Assembly (NCBI RefSeq): GCF_030845995.1
Contig: NZ_CP132719.1
Location: 372,001-436,000, forward strand
DNA: 64,000 nucleotides
Source: Geothrix sp. 21YS21S-4
GTDB taxonomy: Bacteria > Acidobacteriota > Holophagae > Holophagales > Holophagaceae
Reading direction: 5' to 3'
The position numbers were made by a program, and so were the translations under genes. The notes below the pieces were generated by a model that had not been told where the DNA came from, did no database searches, and worked only from the letters and a program-made list of their open reading frames with translations. Below are positions 16,821-25,356 of this stretch, piece after piece. Within the stretch, counting starts at the first letter, position 1. Each line of letters starts with the position of its first letter.

Positions 16821-17534
16821 TCAGGGAACGCTGGGAGAAGAGGACTGCGGCGCGCCGGCGGAATGGGCTTCGGCGTATTCGCGGGAGAGGGCGTTCACGG
16901 CCTGGGATACGGGGATCTTGTTGGGAATGACTTCCCCCGCGCTGGCGAACAGCTTCTCCAGGGCCGCCAGGGCCTTGGGATCGCTGGCGCCGTGGGTGAA
17001 CGGGCCCATGCTCTGGACCAGGTGGGCCAGGGCCATCCGGTCCTTCTTGGAGAGGTAGTTGTAGGAGACCATCGAGCTGCCCTTGATCCCCTCGTCCAGG
17101 GTCTTGTAGATGTCCTCCAGGCGCGTGCCGTTCTTCCAATCGGCTGCGGCGGTGAAGTTGCGGGGCTTGGGGTTGAGGCCCGCGCCGCCGGGTCCGTCAC
17201 CCTTGCCTTCCAGCCCGTGGCAGGTGGCGCAGGTCTGGACGTAGACCGTCCGGCCGCGCTCCATCAGGGCGGGATTGGGCTTCATCACGGTCTGGGGATC
17301 GATGGGAGGGATGACCTTGCGGACGGTGGCGGGGTACTCGGTGGGATCCAGCCAGCCGGTCTCGCCCTGGACGGGCTGCACCGGCGTTTCGTTGGTGGTG
17401 TGGGCCTGGTAGCGCAGGCCGGGCACGACGGTGAAGCCGAAGAAGGCGGCGATGAGGATGAAGCAGATCACCACCAGCAGCGCGGATCCCAGCCGCTTCC
17501 GCTCTTCGGGGGAGAGGTAGTCGTTGAGCTTCAT
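16821..17534 (-). CDS. Membrane-anchored monohaem cytochrome c of the ACIII-oxidase operon
   Basis: A 237-aa protein with one N-terminal membrane helix (about 15-40) and a periplasmic class I cytochrome c domain: 'CATCH' near residue 105 and a likely axial Met in 'KGSSMVSY'. The Ala/Ser/Pro-rich tail is probably disordered. Its ATG overlaps the actF stop by 4 bp and sco follows 8 bp later. In Rhodothermus-type clusters a monohaem subunit (ActE) belongs to ACIII. Here actD already carries a fused cytochrome, so this one may be a second haem subunit or the carrier between ACIII and CtaC. Confidence 0.88.
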   Translation of the reverse strand: MKLNDYLSPEERKRLGSALLVVICFILIAAFFGFTVVPGLRYQAHTTNETPVQPVQGETGWLDPTEYPATVRKVIPPIDPQTVMKPNPALMERGRTVYVQTCATCHGLEGKGDGPGGAGLNPKPRNFTAAADWKNGTRLEDIYKTLDEGIKGSSMVSYNYLSKKDRMALAHLVQSMGPFTHGASDPKALAALEKLFASAGEVIPNKIPVSQAVNALSREYAEAHSAGAPQSSSPSVP

Positions 17535-18679
17535 AGGCGGAACTCCAGGCCCTCGCGGAGGAAGGGATCGCCGGCCGGCATGTCCTCGCCCTTCTGCATC
17601 GCCCCGCGGACCCACAGCAGGATTCCGCCGACGAAGAAGAGGGCGAAGCTGATCTCGGGCCACGAGAAGTGGGGCTTGGCGCCGAGCACGGGGAAAATGA
17701 GCCAGTAGATGTCCAGGACGTGCGCGCCCAGCATGAGCACGGCCACCCGCCTCAGGCGCCTGGGATCCTTCTTCGCGTCCCGGGTCACCAGGGCGAAGAA
17801 GGGCAGAATGAAGTGGAGCGTGGCCAGGGCGATGGTGACGGCGCGCCAGGCTCCGGTCAGGCGGATCCGGTAGTAGATCACCTCGTCCGGCAGGTTGGCG
17901 TACCACATCAGCATGTACTGGGCGAATCCGATGTAGGACCAGAACACCGTGAAGGCGAACAGGAATCCGCCCAGGTTGTAGAGGTGGTCGCCCCGCACGC
18001 CGCCCAGGCGGTCCTGGTCCTGGAGGTAGAGGACGGACAGGACCGTGGCGGCCAGTCCGCTGAGGAAGGCGCCCGCGAAGACGTAGACGCCGAAGATGTC
18101 GCTGTACCACTCCGGCGTGAGTCCCGAGATCCAGTCGAAGGCCACGAGGGTGATCACCAGGGCGAAGATCGCCATGAAGCCTGGGGCGAATTTCCGGGCG
18201 CGGAAATTGAAGGCGGGATCCCGCGTCGTGTCCTGCTTCAGCGAGCCGCCCACCAGCACCCATAGGCCCAGGAGGCAGAGGCCGAAGGCGATGAGCGTGC
18301 GGACGGAAAAGAAGGGCAGGCTCAGCCAGAACGCTTTTCCCGCGAGGATCGGATGGTGGGCCGCCTCCGGCCGGGCGCCGGGGTAGAGCACGGGAATGGC
18401 GCCCAGGGCGATGAGCCCCACGGGAATGGCCGGAATCAGGAGGGTGGCGATGCGCTCGGGGATCCGGCGCACGGGGACGCTCCACTTGGCGTTGACGAGG
18501 TGCTCCAGGGCGACGATGAACAGCGCGCCCAGCCCCAGGATGAACACCAGGACGAACCACATCACCCAGTTGGCCCAGAAGCGCTCGGCGCCGGCGGCCA
18601 CGTAGGTGCCGGCCACGCCCAGCGCCCCGAGGACCACGGCGCCCCACAACAGATTGGAGGTGTTCTTGGTCCCGGTCAT
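17531..18679 (-). CDS. actF: Alternative complex III, membrane subunit ActF
   Basis: The 382-aa protein has about ten hydrophobic segments and resembles the NrfD/PsrC-like second quinol-binding subunit of ACIII. Typical pieces are 'VMWFVLVFILGLGALFIV', 'FWLSLPFFSVRTLIAFG', 'DWISGLTPEWYSDIFGVY' and 'YMLMWYANLPDEVIYYR'. ActF sits beside ActC in the membrane half of the complex. Its ATG at 18679 overlaps the actDE stop (ATGA). Confidence 0.9.
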   Translation of the reverse strand: MTGTKNTSNLLWGAVVLGALGVAGTYVAAGAERFWANWVMWFVLVFILGLGALFIVALEHLVNAKWSVPVRRIPERIATLLIPAIPVGLIALGAIPVLYPGARPEAAHHPILAGKAFWLSLPFFSVRTLIAFGLCLLGLWVLVGGSLKQDTTRDPAFNFRARKFAPGFMAIFALVITLVAFDWISGLTPEWYSDIFGVYVFAGAFLSGLAATVLSVLYLQDQDRLGGVRGDHLYNLGGFLFAFTVFWSYIGFAQYMLMWYANLPDEVIYYRIRLTGAWRAVTIALATLHFILPFFALVTRDAKKDPRRLRRVAVLMLGAHVLDIYWLIFPVLGAKPHFSWPEISFALFFVGGILLWVRGAMQKGEDMPAGDPFLREGLEFRL

Positions 18680-19836
18680 CGCGCGCCCACCTTCAGGTCT
18701 TCGTCCTTGGCGTTCTGGGCGCGCTGGAGGGCGCGCACGTAGTGCACCACGGCCCACCGCTGGGTCTCGCCCAGTTCCGCGGCGTGGGAGGGCATGGCGT
18801 TCTTGCCGTTCACGATGGTCCAGTAGATCTTGCCGTCCGGGTAGTCGCGGAACTGCTGGCTCTGGAGGTTGGCGGGCTTGCCGCCGTAGGCGGCCGTGAG
18901 GCTGCCCTGGCCGTCGGCCACGGGACCGTGGCAGACCTCGCAGCGGTTCTTGTAGGCCTGCCGCCCCGCGGCGAAGACCTCCTTGGTGCGAGGAAGCGGG
19001 TTCACCAGGCTGGCGGCTTCTTCCTGCGTGCCCGCCGCGGTGGGCAGGTGCCCGCGGGCCACGGTGCCGGCCACCGGGCGCTGCATGCCGTGACCGTCCT
19101 TGAAGAAGACGGACGGCTTCTGGGCGTTCAGCCGGGGCTGCTCCTGCATGTGCTTCATGGGGGGAAGGAGCGGGAACCACTTGATGGCGGTGAATATCGC
19201 GAGGCCAGCCACGGTGCAGGCGATCAGGATTCCGCCGCCGACGCGGAGGATGTAGTCGCTGGTGAGGAAGGGGCTCCGGTCCGGCGCGGGCAGGATTTCG
19301 ACATCGGCGGCGCCGGCTTCCCGCAGGGCCTGGGCCGCTGCGGCGCTGTCGAAGAAGTCGTTTTCCGCTTCAAGGGCCAGGACGTAGCGGTCCCGCGTGA
19401 TGCCCTTGATGGCCCGGGAGGACAGCATCGGATGCCCGAAGAAGGGCAGCTTGTTCAATAGCAGGAGCATCCCCAGCCCGGCCGTGAAGGTGGCGAACAG
19501 GACCGTTACCTCGAACATGATGGGGATGAAGGCTTCCCATGAATCGGGCGGCTTGCCGCCGGTCACGATGGGATAGTCGATGGCGCTGATCCAGTACTGG
19601 AACCCGAAGGCCGTCAGCGCGCCGAGGACGCCCATGACGAGGACCATCCCGCCCAGGGGGGAGCGGCGGAGGCCCAGGGCGTCGTCGATTCCGTGAATGG
19701 CGTAGGGCGTGTAGGCCTCCACGGTGCCGAGGCCCCCGCCGCGCACCTTGGGGATGGCCGTCATGAGGGCGTCGGGCGTGGCGAAGACGCCGAGCACGGC
19801 GTAGGACCGCCCGGGCGTGAGGGGCGTCTCAGGCAT
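18676..19836 (-). CDS. ActD-ActE fusion: DUF3341 membrane protein with C-terminal cytochrome c
   Basis: Of about 386 residues, 1 to about 200 are the DUF3341 (ActD) domain: a ferredoxin-like start 'YAVLGVFATPDALM', two membrane helices (about 60-85 and 100-130) and 'FFGHPML'. A third helix (about 205-225) then leads into a periplasmic monohaem cytochrome c with 'CEVCH' near residue 300 and a possible Met ligand in 'NAMPSHAAEL'. ActD and ActE are separate genes in the best-studied ACIII complexes, so this is a natural fusion. ATG 19836 is preferred because GGAG lies 9 nt upstream; ATG 19851 has no such site. It overlaps actC by 8 bp. Confidence 0.88.
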   Translation of the reverse strand: MPETPLTPGRSYAVLGVFATPDALMTAIPKVRGGGLGTVEAYTPYAIHGIDDALGLRRSPLGGMVLVMGVLGALTAFGFQYWISAIDYPIVTGGKPPDSWEAFIPIMFEVTVLFATFTAGLGMLLLLNKLPFFGHPMLSSRAIKGITRDRYVLALEAENDFFDSAAAAQALREAGAADVEILPAPDRSPFLTSDYILRVGGGILIACTVAGLAIFTAIKWFPLLPPMKHMQEQPRLNAQKPSVFFKDGHGMQRPVAGTVARGHLPTAAGTQEEAASLVNPLPRTKEVFAAGRQAYKNRCEVCHGPVADGQGSLTAAYGGKPANLQSQQFRDYPDGKIYWTIVNGKNAMPSHAAELGETQRWAVVHYVRALQRAQNAKDEDLKVGAR

Positions 19837-21232
19837 GGTGGTCGTCTCCATGGTGGGAGGGCTGCGCGTCCGGCAGGATCGCCTTCACTTCCGTGGTGGC
19901 GATCACGGGCAGGACCCGCGCGAAGATCAGGACCAGGGTGAAGAACAGCCCGAAGGTGCCCAGGAGGATCCCGAAGTCCGTCATGGTCGGCTTGTAGATC
20001 CGCCACGCGGAGGGCAGGTAGTCCTGGTGGAGCGAGATCACGATGATCACGAAGCGCTCGAACCACATCCCGATCGTCACGCCGATGGCCACCAGGATCA
20101 TCCAGAAGTAGCTGGCGCGGGCCTTCTTGAACCACAGGATCTGGGGGATGAGGATGTTGCAGCTGATGGTCACCCAGCCCGCCCAGCCGTAGGTGCCCGT
20201 GATGATGTTCATGAACCCGTGGTGCAGGAATTCGTTCATGGAGTACCAGGCGGTGAAGCCTTCCATCATGTAGCTGTAGCCCATGATGCAGCTCATGGCG
20301 AGGATCACCTTGTTCATCACGTCCAGGTGACGCATGGTGATGAGGTTCTTCAGCTGCATGGTCTCGCGCACCACCACCAGCACGATCACCACCATGGAGA
20401 ACCCGGCGAAGATGGCGCCCGCCACGAAGTAGGGCGGGAAGATGGTCATGTGCCAGCCGGGCACCACGGAGGTGGCGAAGTCGAAGCTCACCACCGAGTG
20501 GACGGAGAGCACGAGGCCCGTGGCGAGTCCCGCCAGCAGGAGGTAGGCCTTCTCGTAGTGCTGCCAGTGCGAGGCCGCGCCGCGCCAGCCCATGGCCAGC
20601 ACCGTGTAGATCGTTTTCCGGATCTTGCTGGTGGTGCGGTCGCGCATGGAGGCGATGTCGGGGATGAGCCCCAGGTACCAGAACATCAGCGACACGGAGA
20701 AGTAGGTGTTCACCGCGAACACGTCCCACAGCAGGGGCGACCGGAAGTTGGTCCAGACGGCGCGCTCGTTGGGGTAGGGGAACAGCCAGAAGGCGAGCCA
20801 GGGCCGCCCCACGTGGATCAGGGGGAAGATCACCGCGCACATGACGGCGAAGATCGTCATGGCCTCCGCGAAGCGGGCGATGGCGTTGCGCCAGCGCTTG
20901 CGGAACAGGAAGAGGATGGCGGAGATGAGCGTCCCCGCGTGGCCGATGCCCACCCAGAAGACGAAGTTGATGATGTCGAAGGCCCAGAACACGGGGCTGT
21001 TGTTGCCCCAGGCGCCGATGCCGTGGAAGAAGGTCCACCCGATGAACCCCACGCCGATCATCAGGGCGGTGAGGGTGACGGCGAGGCCGATGTACCACTG
21101 CTTGGGCGGCTTGGTCTCGGGGAAGGCGAGGACCTGATCGTCGAGGCTGCCGGGTGTGACCGGGCCCACGGTGAGCGCGGGCTCGATCAGGCCTTTGGGG
21201 ATCGCGCCGGGGAGGGCGGCCTCAGTGCGCAT
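19829..21232 (-). CDS. actC: Alternative complex III, NrfD-like quinol-binding subunit ActC
   Basis: This 467-aa polytopic membrane protein of the NrfD/PsrC (polysulphide reductase C) family has about ten helices. Diagnostic stretches include 'INFVFWVGIGHAGTLISAIL', 'VIFPLIHVGRPW', 'FRSPLLWDVFAVNTYFSV' and 'HSVVSFDFATSVVPGWH'. ActC is thought to oxidise menaquinol at the periplasmic face and pass electrons to the ActB iron-sulphur clusters. The C-terminus is His/Asp-rich. Its start overlaps actB by 11 bp. Confidence 0.95.
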   Translation of the reverse strand: MRTEAALPGAIPKGLIEPALTVGPVTPGSLDDQVLAFPETKPPKQWYIGLAVTLTALMIGVGFIGWTFFHGIGAWGNNSPVFWAFDIINFVFWVGIGHAGTLISAILFLFRKRWRNAIARFAEAMTIFAVMCAVIFPLIHVGRPWLAFWLFPYPNERAVWTNFRSPLLWDVFAVNTYFSVSLMFWYLGLIPDIASMRDRTTSKIRKTIYTVLAMGWRGAASHWQHYEKAYLLLAGLATGLVLSVHSVVSFDFATSVVPGWHMTIFPPYFVAGAIFAGFSMVVIVLVVVRETMQLKNLITMRHLDVMNKVILAMSCIMGYSYMMEGFTAWYSMNEFLHHGFMNIITGTYGWAGWVTISCNILIPQILWFKKARASYFWMILVAIGVTIGMWFERFVIIVISLHQDYLPSAWRIYKPTMTDFGILLGTFGLFFTLVLIFARVLPVIATTEVKAILPDAQPSHHGDDHHA

Positions 21233-24218
21233 GGGAGCCTCCCAGGGTGGCCTCGGCGGCGGGGTTCTTCAGGTCGGCCAGGTAGGTGATGGCGGGCCGG
21301 GCGCCGATCTCCTCCAGCACGCGGTAGGCGCGGCTGGCGCTGGCGAGCTGGGAGATGCGGCTATTGGGATCCCGCAGGTCGCCGAACACGATGGCGTCCG
21401 AGGGGCACCCGGCCATGCAGGCGGTGGTCACCTCGCCGTCGCGGACCGAGCGGCCCTCGCCCTTGGCGCGGATCTTCACGTCGTTGATCCGCTGCACGCA
21501 GAAGGAGCACTTCTCCATGACGCCGCGGGGCCGCACCGTGACCTCCGGGTTGTTCACCAGGATCTCGGGCTCCGTCTTGTAGGCGGTGTATTCCAGGAAG
21601 TTGAACCGGCGGACCTTGTAGGGGCAGTTGTTGGCGCAGTAGCGGGTGCCGACGCAGCGGTTGTAGGCCATCTGGTTGAGGCCGTCGGGGCTGTGGTTCG
21701 TGGCGTTCACGGGGCACACGTTCTCGCAGGGCGCGTGGTCGCAGTGCTGGCAGAGCATGGGCTGGTGGACGACCTTGGGGTTCTCCAGCTCGCCCTCGTA
21801 GTAGCGGTCGATGCGGATCCAGTGCATCTCGCGACCCCGGGCCACCTGCTCGGGCCCCACCACCGGGACGTTGTTCTCGGACTGGCAGGCCACCACGCAG
21901 GCGGAGCAGCCCGTGCAGGCGGCGAGGTCGATGACCATGCCCCACTTGTGTTCCGCGGAGGCACCCGCTTCCTTGTAGAGGGTCACCAGCTCCGGCATGT
22001 GGTGGTGGCCCTGGGGATTGTGGGCGAACTCGTCCAGGGTGAGGGAGCGGACCAGGTCGCGGCCTTCCATCCGGTGGTGGCTCTGGGTCCGGGCCAGCTC
22101 CTTCCGGCCGCCGGCCTTGGCCAGGCGCGCGCCGGGGCGGACGTTGGCGGTGGCGGGATCCAGGCCCATCAGGGGGAACGCGTTGACGCCCACGCCCTTG
22201 GCCACGCCGCCGGTCCCGCGACCGTAGCCGAGGGCCAGCGCGAGGACGCCCTGGGCCTGGCCGGGCTGGATCACGGCCGGCAGGCGGAGGCTGGTCCCCT
22301 CCACGGAGAGGCTGACCCAGTCCCCTTCTTGGATGCCCAGGGCCTTGGCGTCCTGGACGGACACGGCCACCGGATTGTCCCAGGTCATCTTGGTGATGGG
22401 ATCGGGGGTCTCCTGGAGCCAGCTGTTGTTGGCGTGGCGCCCGTCGTGGGTGGCGAACCCGGGGAAGAGCACCAGTTCCAGGCCCGCCGCCTTCGTCTCG
22501 GCGGCCTTTTTCGCCGCGGCGGCCACGGACGCCCCCTTGAAGGCGAGGGGTGCTTTCGCCTCAGTCTTCACCAGACCGTCGTGAAGGGCCTGCTCGAAGC
22601 TGCCGGACCCGAGCACCGCGCGCTTCCATCGGGCCTGAAGGTAGGCGTGGTAGGTGTCCGGCGCGGCGGCGCCCAGGGCCTTCAGCGCGCCGAGGAGGAT
22701 CTCTTCGCCCTGGCGGGTGTCGTAGAGGGTGCCGATGGCGGGCTGCTGCAGGACCGCGGCGCCGGGGGTGTCGAAGTCGCCCCAGCTCTCCAGCCAATGG
22801 CTCTCGGCCAGCAGGACCTGGCACTGGACGGCGGTCTCGTCCTCCACTTCGCCGATCCAGGCGCGGAAGGGCACCTTGGCGACGGCGTCCTTCCATGCGG
22901 CGGCGCGGGGGAAGGCGAAGGCGGGATTGCCGCCCCAGAAGACGACGGCGGCGTAGCGACCGGCGGCCATGCCGTCGACGGCGGCCTGGAGCTCCCTCAC
23001 GGTGGCGAGGGGCTCGGCGGGCTGCGCCGCCACGGCCTCGGAGCCCAGCAGGGCGTTCAGCAGGTGGGCGGCCTGGTGGACCTCCGCGGGCATGTGGGCG
23101 CCGCAGAGGACGACGGCCCGGCGGCCCGCGCGGTGGAGATCCCTCACCAGCTTCGACCAGACCTGGGCGGGGATTTCCTTCGGCGCGCCGGCCGGAATGG
23201 CCGACAGGTCGGTGCCCGCGGGAAGGCCGCCCAGCTCGCGCGCCAGGGCGAAGGCCACGGCCGCGAGGCGCGACGGCGCGACGGGTACGCGCTGGTCGGC
23301 GTTCGTCCCCGTCAGAGTGAGGGGCCCTTCCAGGACCCACAGCCGGTTGATGGAGTCGTGGGCGGTCTTCAGGCGGCGGCGCGCGCCCCAGGCGGCCTGG
23401 GCTTCCGGATCCTCGCCGCTCAGGAAATCCGCGCCGAGCGACAGGATGACGTCGGCGCGGTCGAGGCGGGGCTGAATCACCACGGACTGGCCGTAGCTGG
23501 CCTGGGCGGCCACTTCCGCGGCGTCCCCGGCGGCGGGCTCGAAGGCCAGGTACTCCAGCGTGGGAAGCGCGGCCTTCAGATCCGCAAGCAGCGCCTTCCG
23601 CGTGGGCGAGGCGACGGCGCCGGAGATCAGCAGCACGGGCCGGCCGGCGGCCTTGGCGTCCTTCAGGGCGCCATGGAGGCGGGCTTCCGCCTGGGCCCAG
23701 CCGGTGGTGCGGCCGTCGGCCTTCGGCGCCCGCAGGCGGTCGGGATCGTAGAGGCGCAGGACATCAGCCATGGTCCGGGGACTGGTCTTGCCCTTCACGC
23801 CGGGGTGCTCGTCGTTGCCTGTGATGTGGATGGGGCGCCCTTCCCGCGTCTTCACCAGGACGGGATAGACGCGGCGGCCCTCCTGGGCGGCGCTGGCGTA
23901 GTAGTTGGCGATGCCCGGAACGACTTCCGGCGGGCGCTTGGTATAGGGCACGACGGTCCCCTGGCCCTTGCGGTCGCAGGCGACGGTGGCGGCCAGCGCC
24001 GCAGCGGCGCTCACGAGCCCGAAGAAGTCGCGGCGGGTCACGCCGTCCTGGAAGGGCAGGCCGTGGACGTCGTTCTGGCCCGGGCCCGCGGGCACAGCGC
24101 CCGGCAGGAACTCGTCGTGGGCCGCCTGCTGGGCCTCCAGCGTTTCGGCGCGCTCGTCGAGGGTGCGCCAGAACCGCGGGCGTTCGAGGGGGCCATGTTC
24201 GGGGAGTCGAGTCTTCAT
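21222..24218 (-). CDS. actB: Alternative complex III iron-sulphur / molybdopterin-like subunit ActB
   Basis: A 998-aa fusion protein. The N-terminus carries a Tat-like signal (residues about 60-82, 'TRRDFFGLVSAAAALAATVA'). Residues about 85-700 are a molybdopterin-oxidoreductase-like domain that in ACIII has no cofactor. The C-terminal FeS domain has four Cys clusters of the PsrB/HybA type: 'CTGCSACVVAC', 'CQHCDHAPCENVCP', 'CVGTRYCANNCP' and 'CSFC...CMAGCPSDAIVFG', enough for three [4Fe-4S] and one [3Fe-4S] or four cubanes. It links the quinol site in ActC to the haems of ActA. It starts 4 nt after the small ORF ends. Confidence 0.95.
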   Translation of the reverse strand: MKTRLPEHGPLERPRFWRTLDERAETLEAQQAAHDEFLPGAVPAGPGQNDVHGLPFQDGVTRRDFFGLVSAAAALAATVACDRKGQGTVVPYTKRPPEVVPGIANYYASAAQEGRRVYPVLVKTREGRPIHITGNDEHPGVKGKTSPRTMADVLRLYDPDRLRAPKADGRTTGWAQAEARLHGALKDAKAAGRPVLLISGAVASPTRKALLADLKAALPTLEYLAFEPAAGDAAEVAAQASYGQSVVIQPRLDRADVILSLGADFLSGEDPEAQAAWGARRRLKTAHDSINRLWVLEGPLTLTGTNADQRVPVAPSRLAAVAFALARELGGLPAGTDLSAIPAGAPKEIPAQVWSKLVRDLHRAGRRAVVLCGAHMPAEVHQAAHLLNALLGSEAVAAQPAEPLATVRELQAAVDGMAAGRYAAVVFWGGNPAFAFPRAAAWKDAVAKVPFRAWIGEVEDETAVQCQVLLAESHWLESWGDFDTPGAAVLQQPAIGTLYDTRQGEEILLGALKALGAAAPDTYHAYLQARWKRAVLGSGSFEQALHDGLVKTEAKAPLAFKGASVAAAAKKAAETKAAGLELVLFPGFATHDGRHANNSWLQETPDPITKMTWDNPVAVSVQDAKALGIQEGDWVSLSVEGTSLRLPAVIQPGQAQGVLALALGYGRGTGGVAKGVGVNAFPLMGLDPATANVRPGARLAKAGGRKELARTQSHHRMEGRDLVRSLTLDEFAHNPQGHHHMPELVTLYKEAGASAEHKWGMVIDLAACTGCSACVVACQSENNVPVVGPEQVARGREMHWIRIDRYYEGELENPKVVHQPMLCQHCDHAPCENVCPVNATNHSPDGLNQMAYNRCVGTRYCANNCPYKVRRFNFLEYTAYKTEPEILVNNPEVTVRPRGVMEKCSFCVQRINDVKIRAKGEGRSVRDGEVTTACMAGCPSDAIVFGDLRDPNSRISQLASASRAYRVLEEIGARPAITYLADLKNPAAEATLGGSHAH

Positions 24219-24222
24219 CGGG

Positions 24223-24408
24223 TCATCCGCGGCGCTTGATGGCGTGTTCGGGGGACGTGACGGTCAGGCGGGGAGCGGCTTCAGGCGCCGCGGGCGGCCC
24301 GTCCTTGTCCGGCAGGAAGACGAGGTCGAGGGCCCTCCGGCCGAGGAGGAAGGGCCCGGCCACCAGGGCGGCGGCCCGATCCAGGAGCGGCTTGCGGTCG
24401 TCGGCCAT
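24223..24408 (-). CDS. Small conserved-position ORF between actA and actB, function unknown
   Basis: A 61-aa ORF fills the gap between actA and actB exactly. It starts 9 nt after the actA stop with an ideal AGGAG (overlapping that TAG stop) 6 nt before the ATG, and stops 4 nt before the actB ATG. The peptide has an amphipathic or weakly hydrophobic stretch 'ALVAGPFLLGRRALDLVFL' (about 14-32), then a Pro/Ala linker and a basic end. I do not recognise it. Signals and spacing say it is translated; it could be a small accessory subunit of ACIII. Confidence 0.65.
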   Translation of the reverse strand: MADDRKPLLDRAAALVAGPFLLGRRALDLVFLPDKDGPPAAPEAAPRLTVTSPEHAIKRRG

Positions 24409-24417
24409 CGTCGGCTC

Positions 24418-24981
24418 CTAGCGGTGGCAGGCGGCGCAGTGTTCGGGGCCCTTGGCGATCTTCGAGCCCGGGGGCAGGGCGGCGTGGGGATCGCGGTGGC
24501 AGGCGAGGCAGTTGCCCATGCGCATGCCCATCTCGCGGCGGACGACCTGCATGGTCTGCACCTCGCCGTGGCAGCTCTGGCAGGCGATCCCGGCGTTGAC
24601 GTGGGGCCGGTGGTCGAAGAAGACGTGGTCGGGCAGGGTGTGGACCCGCTTCCAGGGCAGGGGTTCGCCCGAAGCCGCGATCCGGGCCAGCTTCTGGATG
24701 TCGGGCCGGTCGGTCCGGGTCACCTTGTGGCAGCCCATGCAGAGGTCCACGCTCGGGATGCCCGCGATGCGGGACTTGTCGACGCCCGAATGGCAGTACT
24801 GGCACTGCATCCGCAGCGTGCCGGCGTGGAGCTGATGGGAGAAGGCGATGGGCTGCTCGGGCGCGTAGCCCTTGGCGAAGCGGTCCGGCTCCGCGATCCA
24901 GCCCACGGCGAGAACCGTGATCAGGACCGCCGCGGCCCCGGCGGGCAGGACGAAGCGGAACGCTCGGTCGAATGGGTGCAT
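24418..24981 (-). CDS. actA: Alternative complex III pentahaem cytochrome c subunit ActA
   Basis: This 187-aa protein has an N-terminal membrane anchor or uncleaved signal (about 12-34) and five CxxCH haem sites: 'CQYCH', 'CMGCH', 'CQSCH', 'CLACH' and 'CAACH'. Five haems and this length match ActA, the first gene of ACIII clusters. ATG 24981 is supported by AGAGG 6 nt upstream; an in-frame extension to 25065 lacks a ribosome site. It is the first gene of the 13.5-kb respiratory locus, so the main promoter should lie in the gap upstream. Confidence 0.95.
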   Translation of the reverse strand: MHPFDRAFRFVLPAGAAAVLITVLAVGWIAEPDRFAKGYAPEQPIAFSHQLHAGTLRMQCQYCHSGVDKSRIAGIPSVDLCMGCHKVTRTDRPDIQKLARIAASGEPLPWKRVHTLPDHVFFDHRPHVNAGIACQSCHGEVQTMQVVRREMGMRMGNCLACHRDPHAALPPGSKIAKGPEHCAACHR

Positions 24982-25356
24982 GCACAACCTCTGCAAAAGG
25001 CTGGAAAGCGGAAACGGCGGGGAACTGGGGGAGGAAACAGGACGGGTCGCCGGAGAGTTTGGCACACGGTGCGGGCGTGGGAAGGAATTCCCGCACGCTG
25101 GGCGCCCCCCTCGGGGGAAAAATCAGTGCGATATTGCCCGTGATAAAGGTTCGACAACATCAAAGGCCTGGGCATGGGTCACGCCGGCGCTCAATTTGGC
25201 AGGTTGTGCCGCAAGTCACGATGATAGAACAGTGTCACCGAATTGTTTACCTATTTTTTCTGAGACAGATGCGGCGACTAAGCGGATTTTCGGGTGGTCT
25301 ATCTTTAGGCTGTTTGGACACCCGAGTCCCCTTTGCCACGGCAGGGCTTTTTAGGG
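24982..25356 (-). promoter_or_regulatory. Intergenic region upstream of the respiratory operon
   Basis: About 375 bp without a gene, between maf and actA, both on the - strand, with AT content well above the flanks in 25100-25290. It must hold the promoter of the actA-ctaB operon. The best - strand candidate is TTGTCG (25157-25152), 18 bp, TATCGC (25133-25128), which is weak. I see no clear FNR or ArcA palindrome and no maf terminator. Confidence 0.4.

Noticed and set aside
21156-24239. 1,027-codon open frame on the + strand opposite actB
   Set aside because: It is a GC-rich antisense shadow; the - strand has the clear ActB FeS motifs, overlaps and start signals.
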